From: Termitomyces sp. T153
Taxonomy: Eukaryota; Basidiomycota; Agaricomycetes; Agaricales; Lyophyllaceae
Length of the DNA stretch: 64,000 nucleotides
NCBI GenBank assembly: GCA_018296165.2
Contig: JACKQL020000093.1
Span: 116,841 to 180,840 of the forward strand
Direction: 5' to 3'
Shown here: piece by piece, positions 1 through 12,356 of the stretch
Numbering within the stretch: position 1 is the stretch's first letter
Layout: every line of letters begins with the position of its first letter
Translations under genes and position numbers: made by a program
Notes under the pieces: model-generated
Databases searched by the model: none
The model's input: only the letters and a program-made list of their open reading frames with translations
Told to the model about the DNA's origin: nothing

Positions 1-970
1 GGCCCCTCTGTGGATCAGTGTGTTCCTTGTTATTGGACCCCAGATCTGAACCAGGCATTCTACACTCCTTCCATCAGCCAGGGAATATTCCTGGGCTGGC
101 ACTGCCTTCCAACATTTCCAGCTGATAGCAATTACCCCTGTATGTACTCTGGGGGATTTCCTGGAGCAACCCCAGCACTACATAACTCCATCTACCTCCC
201 ACTCCCTCACTACTATGCTTACCCCATCCCTGCTGCAGCTCCAACTCCTCCAGAACAACCAGATAACTATTCCCCCTCTTAACTACCATGCTCCACTCAA
301 ATCCCTCCTTCCTCTAGACAGCAACAAGTTGAAGCCTATGTCTAGCAGTGCAACAAAGTCCTCCATTCCCTCCACCTCTCCCCCATGGGATTTGCAAGAT
401 GCACTTGTGCCCTCCTCATCAGCTTAGGTTACCATGACACCCCCACAACTCTGGAGGTTTGGGCAGATCACCTGTTTGACTTCCATGAATGCTATCTGCA
501 AGGAACCCTTCCCAAAAATATGCAAGGCACCTTGGGAATTGATGCCAATCTCCAGAATAAGCTCTGTGCCCTGGTCAAAGAAATCCACACTAGCTTGAAC
601 TCCCATTAGTTTGAAGATCCTCTGAACCCTGCCTGCTCCTTCCATGTACAACAAGAGAAATCCACCAGAGCACAAAGCAAAGCTCTGCCCTCCATTCCCC
701 ATCAGCAAGAAGAGCTCAATGCTGCATCTAACATCCTGAGGAACCTCAACCCTGCTGGAGGATTTTTCAACAATCTGCCACCCATATCTTGGCCCTCTCT
801 GCTCATTCCCAGGCAAACTCCATCCCCAGTGCCTTCTGTATCTGGGACCAACTTGCCACCTCTGAACCCCACACTTAGAAGCCCCCTCTATGCATCAACA
901 ATGACAACCAAACTCTCTCCTATATTGATGAGCCTGGCAACCCCAGCAAAGAACCTGCTCCTTGCAATGG
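1..970 (+). other. Unassigned plus-strand coding-like sequence at the window edge
   Basis: This CpG-poor stretch has short plus-strand open segments (about 10-282 and 385-609) that are rich in Pro, Tyr and Ser in the first part. I do not recognise a domain in them. The segments sit in different frames separated by stops, as in the decayed elements nearby. The sequence may be the gag or leader part of the gypsy1 element that continues at 1521, or a different repeat cut by the window edge. It ends where the dispersed repeat R1 begins. No RNA gene or host gene is seen here. Confidence 0.3.
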
Positions 971-1296
971 TGATGTGTTTCTATGCCACTTAGTGCCATG
1001 CAGGAAACCTAAAAAGAGGACCTAACACTAGTCACTAGATAGGGTAGCTGACAATAGGAAGTTAATAAAGAGGGTGAGTCAGTAATCATCCCAGAGAACT
1101 AGAGCAAATGGTGTACAAAGTGGGTGAGAAGTGAAATGAGTTGCTATCACTAGCCTAAGTCACTAGACAGTAATGGAGGGTTGCTAGTGAGAGAAGGGGA
1201 AAACAAATGAAGACAAAAGCATTGCTGAGGAAAAGCAAACTAAGTGGTATGAGAGGATTTGGGTAGAGAAAGAGGAAATGACAACAAAAGACAGAA

Positions 1297-1373
<77 letters not shown>

Positions 1374-1520
1374 ACTGGGCTCTGTTCATTTAATGGTTGT
1401 TTGATAATTGTACTATGTACAATATTTATACTGTTCATAAGTATAGTATGGGAAAGTAACTAATAGTTGCTGTTAGTAACAGTGTCTGCCAAAGTGTTTA
1501 TGATACATATGAGGCATCAA
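971..1520. repeat. Dispersed repeat R1, copy 1 (possible LTR)
   Basis: The stretch from TGATGTG at 971 to about 1508 matches 36648-37305, including the shared blocks 'tgccatgcaggaaacc' and 'ccaaagtgtttatgataca'. This copy could end at CATCA (1516-1520), which would give TGATG/CATCA inverted termini as in a solo LTR. I could not find a matching 5-bp target duplication, so the boundaries are tentative. It contains many 'ttgcta'-type motifs and a long GA microsatellite that is absent from copy 2. Confidence 0.5.
1300..1371. repeat. (GA)n microsatellite, about 36 units
   Basis: An almost perfect run of GA dinucleotides lies inside repeat R1 copy 1. Open frames across it on either strand are low-complexity artefacts. 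The R1 copy at 36648 lacks the run, so it expanded after the two copies separated. Confidence 0.95.
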
Positions 1521-2161
1521 TCTGTAACCAAGTGAAAATATAAGCAAATTCAATGTGATGCATGAAGGGCAATAATTCTCAAGACTAAAATGCCCCAGCT
1601 CCTCTGCATAAACCCACAGGCCCCAGAGCACCTTGACTCCTCTTCCCCAACAAACCTCCTTGTCCTCTACCAGTTCCACTACCCAACTCCCTCACTGACA
1701 GCAATTACTTTGGACCGCTGACTCCCAGAGGACCCCCTCCCTCTTGCTGGGCCCTGGGCCCTCCTTTAGGCAATGCTGGCCAACTTCCAGGTGGTGGACC
1801 TCTCAATAGTGGACCTCCAGGCAGATGGAGCCTGTCCATGGACAACTTCCCTCCTCAATATGGAAATGGAAATAACTACTATTACTACTACAATGCCAGA
1901 CCCCTGCCTGAAACTCAAAACACTCAGGACAACACTTGCAATGCACTGGCTCAAGAAGGCAAGCTTGATATTTTGAAACTGGAATCTTTTATTAGTTGCA
2001 ACCCCTAGAAATGGAGAATTTTCCTAATGCAATGCCTCATGATGTTCCAAGCTAAGCCTATCACTTTCCAACTTGAGGACTCATGAACAAATCCTTGGCA
2101 GTGCTCACTCTCCAACACCTCTGATGCCTCCCCACTCCAATCCTCCTTAAGCTCTTTGATG
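1521..2161 (+). pseudogene. Gypsy1 gag remnant
   Basis: Plus-strand sequence with a Gly/Pro/Asn/Tyr-rich segment (about 1690-1900) is followed by a stretch that, past an in-frame stop, reads KWRIFLMQCLMMF (about 2008-2046). That stretch resembles the start of a Ty3/gypsy capsid domain. Most of a normal capsid is missing, because a few dozen codons later the sequence reaches the LKLFD block of the protease region at the LINE insertion site. Several stops and frame changes are present. The gag assignment rests on position upstream of pol and on composition, so it is moderate. Confidence 0.5.
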
Positions 2162-2370
2162 AAAAAAAAAAAACTCTTCTTAAACTGGTACTATGTGGCA
2201 CCCCAACTAGGACCCCAGAAAAAAGTCATTGAAAAAACAACATACAATGGGCCCCAGTCTCTATAGTAGTCCCAATAGCTAAAGCCACTAGTCTAAAACT
2301 GTCTGAAAAGAGCTACCTCAAGTCCCCACTGAATCTGCTAAGTATTCCCCCCTTTAGTGAGAAAACCACC

Positions 2371-3829
2371 ATGACAAGGAGCAGACAACACCTGGTGCCT
2401 ATGCCAGCAGAAATGTGGAGACCAACCCTGACCAGAAACAACCACAATGAAAAGATTACTGACTATGTGAGGAGAGAGACAAGGACAACAAGAAGGAAAG
2501 AAAATTCAGACAGAATCCCAGGCAGCATGGTGAAATGGGCTAATGATGTCCTAGAGACTAGTGAGAACAAGGAAGAAGGGTATAAAGCAACAATGGATGG
2601 GGAGGAAAAGGAGGACAGTGAGTTGACTCTGCAATGCATGGGGCTGATTTCTGCCAGAAACAGAATCACAGCCAGCACCTTGGTGGACATCTTGAACTCT
2701 CTCACCACAACCAACATAGAAGGCAAAAATGGGAGGGCAAGGCTCTGGACAGCACTCCTTTCATTGGCAAAACTGCTAGCAAGCATCTCAGTGGGCAAAG
2801 CTCAACCTGGTGAGAGAAGCAAGCTTGAGGACAACATTATCAGCAAATTAAAGGCAACAATTACAGACATCAGTCAACACAGTGACTATGGAGCTAACAA
2901 CCAAAATTAAATTCTACAGTGGAGCAGTATGGAAAAACCCAGCTCTGCTGGATGTCTCCTTTGCACTGAACATGGCTATCAACCCCAGAGTCAGGGCATG
3001 CAAAGCCATTAGGAAGAGACAAGTGCTGATAGACATTGACCAGACTGAGGAGAACAGGGAACTGATCAAGAACACCTCAATAACAGGCTTCACTGAGAAA
3101 TTCAACAGCAGGTTTAAGAAGATAGGAGAATACAATGGCTATGAAGTAAAAGCACTGACAAAGCTAGCTAATGGAGGCCTCATAAGTAAAGAGGGGGCAA
3201 AGTGGGTGAAGAGTAGGGAGAAGGAGATTGAGGAAGTGGTGGGGGCAGGGGCAAGGATCAAGAAGTGTATGTTCCCAGTCATCATCAAATTTATGCCCAT
3301 TACATTTGATCCAGAGTCAGAGGAGGAATGAGCAACTATAGAAGATGCAAACAACCTCACCAGAGGGACCCTCTCCTTGTTAAGGTGGATCAAACCAATA
3401 GCAGAAAGGTCAGAGGGACAGAGGGTAGGCCACCTAATAGCCAGGTTCAAGAATGAGGAGGATGCAAACAAAGTCACTGCAATGGGCCTTTACATCCACC
3501 ATATATGGGTTATAGCAGAGAAGCAGGGTAAGGAACTGATAAGGTGCTACAAATGCCAGAACTACAGACACATTGTGGCCTATTATGCAGAAGACAAATG
3601 CTGTGCTCACTGTGGGGGAGCTCACTCAAGTGAGGGGTGCTCAGAACCACCAAGGTGCATTCTCTGTGGCCTCAAGGGCCACCCAAGCTACTCTAAAGGC
3701 TGTGTGGTCTTCCACAGAAAATGTGCAGAAATAGATACACAACTCCCAGGAAACAAGATGCCATACTTCCCAACTGGGGAAAGGTGGACGTACTGGGAAG
3801 CACCAGAAAGAACAACCCTCTTCAGATAA
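2371..3829 (+). pseudogene. LINE ORF1: Gag-like protein with three zinc knuckles
   Basis: ORF1 starts at an ATG in the context ACCACCATGA (2371). It is now split into three overlapping frames (2371-2910, 2882-3331, 3377-3829) by frameshifts and stops. The N-terminal part is basic and helical. The middle resembles the RNA-binding part of LINE ORF1 proteins. The C-terminal part (about 3545-3720) has three cysteine knuckles: CYKCQNYRHIVAYY, whose last Cys has become Tyr; CAHCGGAHSSEGC; and CILCGLKGHPSYSKGC. In this family ORF1 packages the element RNA into RNPs. ORF2 follows about 100 nt downstream. Confidence 0.85.
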
Positions 3830-3932
3830 TAGCAGGATTCACAAGCACCTTGGCCCTCAAACTGACCTCCCCAGAACCTTTGATGTGACATGACCCCCCC
3901 AACTGCCCCAAGACCTTTCCTGACTATCTAAT

Positions 3933-6900
3933 ATGTTGATAGTAGATCCAACACATAAACAACTGAGGATGTGGCAGAAGAACCTGGCAAAATCAAAAAT
4001 GGCCCAACTTAACTTACTAAACTCAAACACACTCTATAAGGAATGGGATTTAATACTCATACAAGAACCTTATCTTGACTAGCTGAACAACATGAGAGCA
4101 AGCTCAGCATGGCGAGTAATATACCCTACTTCCTACTTGACTAATAAGACATGCACCAGGTCTGTGGTACTGGTGAATAGACAGCTCAGCACAGATAACT
4201 GGCATCAACTCATGATTCTGGACATGGCTGACATAACAGGAATACAGATGAAGGGACAGTTTGAGAAGATCACAATCTTCAACATACACAATGATTGCAA
4301 GAACAACAATAGTATGGACATACTGAGAGGGTATCTCATGCTAAATCAAGAAGAGACTACTGAGAATGAGGATGACTATATAGTATGGGCAGGGGATTTC
4401 AACAGACATCACCCTCTCTGGGACCATGAGAGTAATGGGCAAGATACAGGTAATAATAACCCTGCTTGCAGACTTTGACATGGCAATGCTACTCCTGAGG
4501 GGGATCAACACTCTGAAGGCATGAAGGACTGGCAATTGGACAAGGCCTGACAATATTTTTGGCAGCAGCAACCTAGAAGAACTAACAATCCAATGCAAAG
4601 TGAGCCTCAGGAATCAAGGCCCATGCACAGATCACATACCAATACTCACAGTGCTGGATCTACTGACAAAGAAGAAACCTCAGAAACTGACGAGAAACTT
4701 CAGAGCAGTAGACTGGAATGAATTTGTGAGAGTACTAGAGGAAAAGGTTAGCAACGATGAGTTTCCCAAGGCCCAGCTGATTGCAATGGAGATAGCCTTC
4801 CAGGAGTTAGCAGAAAAGCTCACCAGGGCCCTACAAGAAACAATCAAGGCAATGGTACTAATGACAAAGCCCACTATACATATGAAGTAGTGGTAGTCAA
4901 ACATGCTGGAAGAGTTGAGAAGGAGGCTTAACAAGCTAAGTGAGAAAGCACATAGACATAGGGCAATAGATCACTTCTCTATAAAGGAGGAACTGATGGA
5001 GGAGAGGAGGAAGTATGTGATCAAAATGCAAAAAGTGCAAAAGAAACACTGGGAGGAGTTTCTGGATAATGCAATGGAGAGGGACCTATGGATTGCAAAC
5101 AGATACACCACCAGGCCAAACCCTCTCTAATAAGCAGCCTCATAACAAAAAAACAGATCAGACAAAGCATAGTGGGCCTCAGCCCATATAAAGCCTGCAG
5201 CAACAATGGTATACCTAATATAGTCCTTAAGAAGTCTTTTGAGATAATTGCTGACTATCTGCTCCATCTTTTCTGAGCAGTTTTCACACTGGAAACATAT
5301 TATCTACTGTGGAAGGAAAGTATGACAGTTGTTCTGAGAAAGCCAGGGAATCCAGCATACAACATGCCAAAGGCATACAGACCAATAGCACTCCTTAACA
5401 CCCTAGCAAAGGTACTGACCTTGATTGTAGCTGGGGACCTGACCTACATGATGGAGAAATGTGGCCTTCTGCCCAGCACTCAATTTGGAGCATGCCTGGG
5501 ATGCACCATGTTGGACTTGCTACAACTCTTGGCTCACTAAATGAAGCATGTGTGGCAACAAGGCAGAGTAGTATCAATTCTCTTCTTGGACATCAAAGGA
5601 GCTATTCCAAATTTGGTGAAGGACAAGCTCCTGCACAATATGAGGAAAAGGAGAGTTCCTGAGGACTATATCAAGTTTGTTGAGAGAATGCTAACAGGCT
5701 AGCAAACCAAGCTTAGATTCAATGACTATGTCTCACCATGGGTGGACATCCTCAATGGGATAGGACAAGGCCATCCAATTTCCATGATCTTGTACTTCTT
5801 CTACAATGCTGACTTATTAGAAGTGGTGAGAGGGAGGCAGGAAATGGTGCTGGATTTTGTCAACAATGTGGCAATGTTGACCTCAGGAAAGGACTTTAAG
5901 GAGACCAACAGAAAGCTCGGGAGGATGATGATGAGGCAAGAGGGAGCATACCAGTGGTTAGAGGAGCAAAATTTAAAGTTTGAGATAAGCAAATTCAAAC
6001 TCATGCACCTCTCATAGAGGAGAGAGAATGACCCCATGCCAGGAACAAAGACTAGGAGGGTACCATGCCTGGTCTTGAACCTAAGGAATAGCCACATTGA
6101 ACCAGTGAGGTTACACAAATTTCTGGGGGTCATAGTGGACAATGAGCTCAGATGGAACAAGCATGCAAAATATGCCATTGCTAAAGCTACAAAGTACTCT
6201 TTGATGTTCTATAGGCTAACCAGACCCTCAACTGGCTTGAGCCCAAAGTTCATGAGGAGGCTCTACATAGCTGTGGCACTCTCAAGGATGATGTATGCAG
6301 CAGAGGTGTGGTACACCCTAGTAAGCAGAATGGATGATGGAGAGAGACTCAGGGGCTCAGCAGGCATCACCAAGAAGCTGGGCTCCATACAGCAAATAGC
6401 AGCCCTGAAGATAATGGGCCCAATGAGGATGAGCCTGATGGATGTGGTGGAGATATATGTGGGCCTACTCCCAATGGAGCTAATGATGGACAAAGTCTGC
6501 CATAGGTATGCAATGCAACTAGCATCACTCCCACAGGCACATCCTTTGCACAAACTGCTAAGGCAGGTGTTACAACACAACATGGCACAGCACCAAATGC
6601 CACTGCATGAGCTAGCACAACAATACAACCTTCAGCCAGACAACACAGAGACAGTCAACCCAGTTCAACAGCTTCTGATGTATATGCCCCCCATCAAATT
6701 GTGGATAGCAGAGACAAAGGAGGAGTCACAACTTTTGATAGGGAGAACACAACACAGTTCCAGGTATACACAGATGGGTCAGGATACAAAGGCAATGCTG
6801 GGGCTGCAGCAGTCCTCATAATGGATAACAAGGAGCCAAGGGTCCTATGCTACTCCCTGGGCCCCCTCACCAGGAACACATCTTTTGAGGCAGAGGCAGT

Positions 6901-7810
6901 GGCCCTGAATCTTGGGATTCACTTGGTGGCCAAAGCAGTCCTGCTGAAGGAGACCATGATGCAGATAGACAACCAAGGGGTAATTCAGTCACTAACTATT
7001 TACAAGCAATGACAGATTTACAAGCAATGACAGAGTCATTATCATTTTGACATGGCACACAAGGCTCTGAGAGCAATTGCAAGGAAGGAATGAGGGAGGG
7101 CTGACTTTGAAATAAAGATTGCTTGGATTGCTGCCCATTTGGGAGCAGAAGGCAATGAGCTAGTAGACAAAGCAGTGAAGGAAGTGGCAGAGGGGATGTC
7201 AGATTCATTTAACCTCCTGCCATCCTACTTGGCCAAGCACAGAAGTGGCCTGCCAGCCAGATTATCAGCCTTGAAGCAAGTACACAACACAAAGCTCAAA
7301 TGGATGTGGAGGAAGAAATGGAAGGCCTTGCCAAGGTATGCCCAATATGCTAAGACTTTTGAGGACAGCTGCTCATTCTCAGCTTTCAGGGGAGTGACCA
7401 GGGGAGTCACAAAGAATCAACTCAGCCTCCTGATTCAATTACATACTGGACACACCCTGCATAACAGGCATCTACACCAGATAGGGAAGTCTGAGACAGA
7501 AATATATAACAGCTGCAAGGGCAGAATAGAATTGATGGAGCACTATCTGCTTGAGTGCAGGGCATATGAGGATGAGAGGCATAAAATGGTTAGGAGCCTG
7601 GAAGGAGACAATGAAGAATGCATGAGAATGTTATTTGGTGAATGTGACAGCATAAAGGCCCTCCTACAATTTGTCAAAGACACAAAAAGGCTACAGAAGA
7701 CTTTCAGTGATGTTTCTCCTCATAATCTGATTGAAATGGATAATGAGCTAGAAAATGCAGGTACGGGCAAGTGCAACTATGACTGGCCTCAGAATGGCAA
7801 TGAGGAATGA
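3933..7810 (+). pseudogene. LINE ORF2: endonuclease, reverse transcriptase and RNase H
   Basis: I place the start at the ATG at 3933, which opens a frame leading into ILIQEPYLD (endonuclease motif). A second endonuclease motif, VWAGDFNRHHPLWD, lies at about 4385-4430. RT motifs follow: AYRPIALLN (about 5375), NGIGQGHPISMILY (about 5754) and the catalytic box, which reads FVNN at 5857-5868 instead of FVDD. RNase H (about 6740-7190) keeps TDGSGYKGNAG, FEAEA, an Asp in MQIDNQG, and WIAAHLGAEGNELVDKA. A degenerate C-terminal knuckle (HYLLECRAYEDER) ends the protein. At least six stops or frameshifts are present, including an 18-bp tandem duplication at 6998-7033. Enzymatically dead. Confidence 0.9.
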
Positions 7811-8304
7811 GCAGGATGAAACACAAAAAGGATCTGATAATTGAAGCAACTGGAATTGAGAGGAATTTCACCATATCTGCCATCTACCAATACCAACTAC
7901 CCACTCAAGCCCATCAGACTCAGGGAGTGGGGAATATAGGGATGTGGAAGGCCCAAATTGGAGGTAATAGCCCAGGGAACCCTTTCCAACAACCTACCAC
8001 TGCACTCCACCATTGGTAGCCTGGTCTAGATGTGCATGCCCTCCTAGGGGCTGAGCATGCAATAAAAGGCCCACACAATCTTACTAGACAATACAATGAA
8101 AGAGAGGCAAGTACAGGGCAATACCATCAGAGAAAGCAATTTAAAATGGCACCAAGGGCATTGAAAAGCTGGGGGGCAATGAGTTGGCCTATTAGTTCTC
8201 CATTTGCTCACCCAGCAGACTATTATTCCTAGTAAACTACCTAGGACATGTAGATAAAGACTATTGAGGGTGTAGCCCAAAGTCTATAGAAGAAAAAAAA
8301 AAAA
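7811..8304 (+). other. LINE 3' UTR and poly(A) tail
   Basis: No coding signal is seen after the ORF2 stop. The stretch ends in an A-rich tail (8291-8304) that directly abuts the right copy of the target duplication. Confidence 0.8.
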
Positions 8305-9130
8305 GCTCTTTGATGGTGATCCCACCTCCACTGGAGACATCACACACTGCATGGAAACAACTGTGACCTTTGCCAATAGACAAAAACAGGACCTACAGTT
8401 ACTAGTCACCAAACTATACATTTCCACCACTGTTGTTCTAGGTTTCTCATGGCACTGCTCCTCCAACCCCCATATCAACTGGCCCAGCCTCACCCTGCAC
8501 CTCAGAATAAGTGGGCCAACTCCAGACCAGTCTCCTTCAATGTCTCACTCCACTCCAAGAGCTTTAAAGGCACAACTGATGTTCTCTGGGCCCACCCACA
8601 ACTCCAATCAAAGTCCACACAATTGTTCATCATTAATATTCAACTCAATGGCTTCTCAATGATCCTCCCTGCCCTCATCAACAGTGGAGTCTCTGGCACC
8701 TTTGTTAGCAGTTAGCTCAATCTCTCCCACAACACTATTGACAAACTTCTAGAGCTTTAACTCTTTGATAGAAGCCCCACCTCAACTGGAATCACTCACT
8801 ACCACAACAACATCCTCACTCTCAACAGTGGCTTATGATTCCAGGTCCAGCTCCTCATCACCCAGCTCCCTGAATCAACCCTGATCATGCTTGGACTCCC
8901 CTAGCTGCAGGATGTCAACTCTGACATCAACTGGAAAAACTTCACTATGCAATTCCCTGCAGTACCCTGATCAATGACACTCAACCACTCTAGACAACCC
9001 TGCCACAACTCCAGACTCAGCCACCACCACTCCAACACCCACTCCCATTGATCCAGAAGTTCTTGACATCAAAATCATTGGCACCATCCTCTTTGCATGC
9101 ATCCTACAAGATAGTACCCCCACCTTCCAA
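8305..9130 (+). pseudogene. Gypsy1 protease region, with a duplicated module
   Basis: The retropepsin core is readable at about 8625-8715, where the active-site motif reads ALINSGVSGTFVSS. The catalytic Asp of the DSG triad has become Asn. Downstream, LFDRSPTSTG leads into LLITQLPESTLIMLGLP (about 8758-8910), the flap and C-terminal part. A second version of that C-terminal part lies upstream at 8305-8500 (LFDGDPTSTG, then LLVTKL and VVLGFSW). The same half-domain is therefore present twice, on both sides of the active site. Several in-frame stops are present. A protease of this class matures Gag-Pol. Confidence 0.75.
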
Positions 9131-9139
9131 CTCCAAATC

Positions 9140-10590
9140 ATGCCAGCCCTACCAGAAGAATACCTTCATGCAGAAACTACCCTGCCAGAACTGAAGACAG
9201 AGGAACAAATCCTACATGAAGTAGTTCCCCAGAAATATCACAAATTTGCTGACATATTTTCTGAAGAGAGTGCAAAAGAACTTCCTCTGCACTGCTCCTA
9301 TAATCACAAAATTGATCTCAAAGAAGGCACCTTGCCCCCATTGGGCAAGATCTACAACATGTCTGAGATTGGACTCCAGACCCTGAAGGATTACCTTGAT
9401 AACATGCTTAGCAAAGGTACATACACTCCTCAATCTCTGCCACTGGCACTCTAGTCCTATTTGCTAAGAAGAAGGATAAGTCTCTCTGACTCTGTGTTGA
9501 TTACTAGGGACTCAACAAAGTCACCAAAAAGAACTGGTATTTTCTCCTCCTAATTGGAGACCTTGTTATTTGCCTCTGCAGTGCCAAGATCTACACAAAA
9601 ATAGACCTCTGCTCTGGCTACAACAATGTCCAGATCACTCCAGGGCATGAATGGAAGACTGCCTTCTACACCTGCTATGGCCTCTTTGAGTATCTAATGA
9701 TGCCTTTTGGAATAACTAACTCCCCTACTACCTTCCAGTACTTCATAAACAACACCTTTTATGACATGAACAATGTTTTTGTTATCATGTATCTGGACAA
9801 CATTCTGATTTACTCAAATTTGCTGGAGGAACATCTGGAGCACATCCATTGCATCCTAGAACAACTCTGGGAATACCACCTTCATGCCAAACCCAAAAAA
9901 TGCTCCTTCCACATTATGGAGGTTAAATATCTTGAAGTTATTGTCACTCCTGATAGTGTACACATGGACCTAGCCAAGGTTGAAGCCATCCTCAACTGGC
10001 CACCACTCCAGAACAACAAGGAGGTACAGTCATTCCTGGGGTTTGCTAACTTTTATTGCTATCTCATCAACAACTACTTCAGAATCACCAAACCTCTCAA
10101 TCAACTCATGTGAAAGAACACCCCTTGGGACTGGGACAGCAAGTGCCAAAGTGTATTTACCCTCCTCAAAAAAGCCTTCACCTCTGCTCCAATTCTCTGC
10201 CATTTTGACCCCTCCCTACCAATTTGCTCAAATGCAATGCCTCTGACTATGCCATTGCTGGCATACTCTCCCAAATAGACTCTAGCAGCAAGGACCTCTG
10301 CCCCATTGCCTTCTACACCTGCTCAATGATCCCTGTGGAGCTCAACTACAACATCTACAACAAAGAACTCCTTGCCATCATCAAAGCCTTCTGACAGTGG
10401 AGGACCTACTTTGAAGGATATCTGCACCACATCCAAGTCTACTCTGATAATAACAACCTACAATACTTCACAACTATAAAACAGCTCAGCTGCCACCAAG
10501 CCTGCTGGTCCAAAACCCTCTCAGAGTATGATTTCACTATCCACTATTACCCTGGACAACTTCGCACAAAACCTGACACCCTCACCCAGA
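9140..10590 (+). pseudogene. Gypsy1 reverse transcriptase and RNase H
   Basis: The N-terminal RT segment (VPQKYHKFADIFSEE, about 9210-9260) is followed by YTKIDLCSGYNNVQI (about 9594), which keeps the first catalytic Asp. Then come FGITNSPTTFQ (9709) and the catalytic box YLDNILIYS at 9790, where the second Asp of YLDD is now Asn. Thumb and connection segments continue to FLGFANFYCYLI (about 10035). RNase H (about 10150-10590) is recognisable from ELNYNIYNKELLAI and LSEYDFTIHYYPGQ but has stops and frame changes. It is part of a Ty3/gypsy Pol polyprotein. Confidence 0.88.
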
Positions 10591-10598
10591 GGCCTAAC

Positions 10599-12075
10599 AT
10601 GTATCCAAAGAAGTTGTTTGAAGCTCAGCAGAATGCATTTAACCATCAAGTGGTAATCCCTCCTGAGCATCTATATGCTGTGCTGATTATGAACAAAGAA
10701 GGGATCCTCCACCAAATTAGAAATGCACCCTCAGACTCCTTCTTCACCCAGCACAACTCTTGCAACAACTCCACTAATGAGTCAGCAGTTGATGCACCCT
10801 TCATGCTATCTCCAGACCACTGCCTCCTACTCCAGAGTGGACACATCTATGCTCTAGACTACACATCCATTCACCTTGACATATTCTGGCAGCATCATGA
10901 TCACAAACTCTGGAGACACCCAGGAATTTATAAGTCTCTCCAACTCATTTCCAGAACTTACTTTTGGCCAGGAATGAAGAAGGATGTCACATGATATGTA
11001 AGGACCTGCAAACCATGCCTCTGGGCCAAAGTACTCTGCTACCATCTCTATGGCCTGCTGAAGCCCTCTTCATTGGTTGCTGCCCCTAGTCCTCAATATT
11101 GATGGACCACATTGTTGAACTCTCTAACTCCAAAGGCTTCAATGCAATTCTTGTGGTTGTTTGCTGCCTTGCCAAACAAGCCCTCTTCATCCCCTATTAT
11201 ACCACTGACAATGCTCCAGAGTTTGCCAAACTATTCCTCAAACATGTATTCTCCAAATATGGACTTCCAGACAACATTGTCTCTAACTGCAGCCCTTTAT
11301 TTGTCTCCCACTTTTGGCAGTTGCTATGCAAAGTCCTTGAAATAAAGATCAACCTATCAGCCACCTACCACCCAGAGACTGACAGACAAACAGAACAAGT
11401 AAAGCAGATGTTGGAACAGTATCTCTGCTTCTACATTAACTATTTACAGAACAACTAGCACACAGAACTTTCCCTTGTTGAGTTTACTTACAAAATCATG
11501 CCTCACTCTACCACAGAGTTTCCCTTTTCTACACCAACAAAATATCCCCTTCCATGTTGCTCACAAAGTCATGGAAGACCTCTGCTCCCTCCACCAGTTC
11601 CTCTGGGACAAGATCAACACCACTAGTCAAGCATACTCCAAGCATGCTGTCACCCAACACAATTCCACCCCTGGCTGGTCCTCTAGAACTCTGGTATGGC
11701 TCAATTGATGCAACCTCAAGACTTGGAGGCCCTCTGTCAAGCTTGACCATAAGCAACTCAGTCTCTTCAGGAGGTCTCAACACATACCTACAAGCTTGAC
11801 TTACTTCTGGGCATAAAGGGCCTCCACCTCATCTTCCATGTCCACCTCCTTGAGGAACATGCTCCAAAACCCCTCCCCAGACAATGCCCCAGTCGACCAT
11901 ACCCATCAAAGTCAAGGACATATACTACTACAAAGTTGACCAAATCCTTGACTCCAGCCTTGTCCATGGTTGACCTCACTACTTAGTCCATTAGAAGGCT
12001 ATGGACCCAGGGACAATACTTGGAAACCCTGCAAGAACCTCTCTGAAGCCCCTGCTAAGCTCTGGGACTTCTATT
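10599..12075 (+). pseudogene. Gypsy1 integrase and chromodomain
   Basis: The HHCC zinc module is seen at about 10880-11030 (HDHKLWRHPG, then CKPCLWAK). The core follows with MDHIVELSNS (about 11102), VSNCSPLFVSHFW (about 11275; the second catalytic Asp is Asn and the next Arg is Cys) and TYHPETDRQTEQVKQMLEQ with the Glu (about 11365). After a decayed stretch a chromodomain is readable at about 11925-12070: YYKVDQILDSSLVHG, PHYLVH, and DNTWKPCKNLSEAPAKLWDFY. This makes the element a chromovirus. Stops at several former Arg or Trp codons fit C-to-T or G-to-A decay. Confidence 0.87.
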
Positions 12076-12356
12076 GATAGCACCCCACTAAACCCTGGGA
12101 CCCCTGGGACTAGTTGATATAGATGGCATTAGTGGATGTAACTCCTGCCTTTAGATTCATTAGGTATTCAACTCCCATAAGTAACCTCCTATGTGTTTCC
12201 TTACTATTTCCTCACATAGTCCAAAACTTAATATTTTTCTCCAGAAGTCAAGGTGAGATTTGATATGCATAGGCTACAAGTACATAATAATACAAGAATC
12301 AAGTGGTGACAGTGAGCAACAATCAAGAAGGAAGTCCAAGAATTACTCCCTCACTT

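Larger units (their letters stand above)
2162..8304 (+). mobile_element. LINE (Tad1/I-like non-LTR retrotransposon), 6.1 kb, with TSD
   Basis: The element is flanked by the 11-bp direct repeat GCTCTTTGATG at 2151-2161 and 8305-8315 (13 bp if the adjoining AA is counted). It ends in a run of A (8293-8304), as expected from target-primed reverse transcription. It encodes a zinc-knuckle ORF1 and an ORF2 with apurinic-type endonuclease, reverse transcriptase and RNase H. That domain order is known for fungal Tad1-type elements. The target is the protease region of gypsy1, which continues in the same frame after the second repeat. The 5' end also begins with about 12 A residues, which is unusual. 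All coding parts carry stops, so the copy is inactive. Confidence 0.92.

Noticed and set aside
1184..1438. Minus-strand open frame with a Ser-Leu repeat
   Set aside because: It is the translation of the (GA)n microsatellite.
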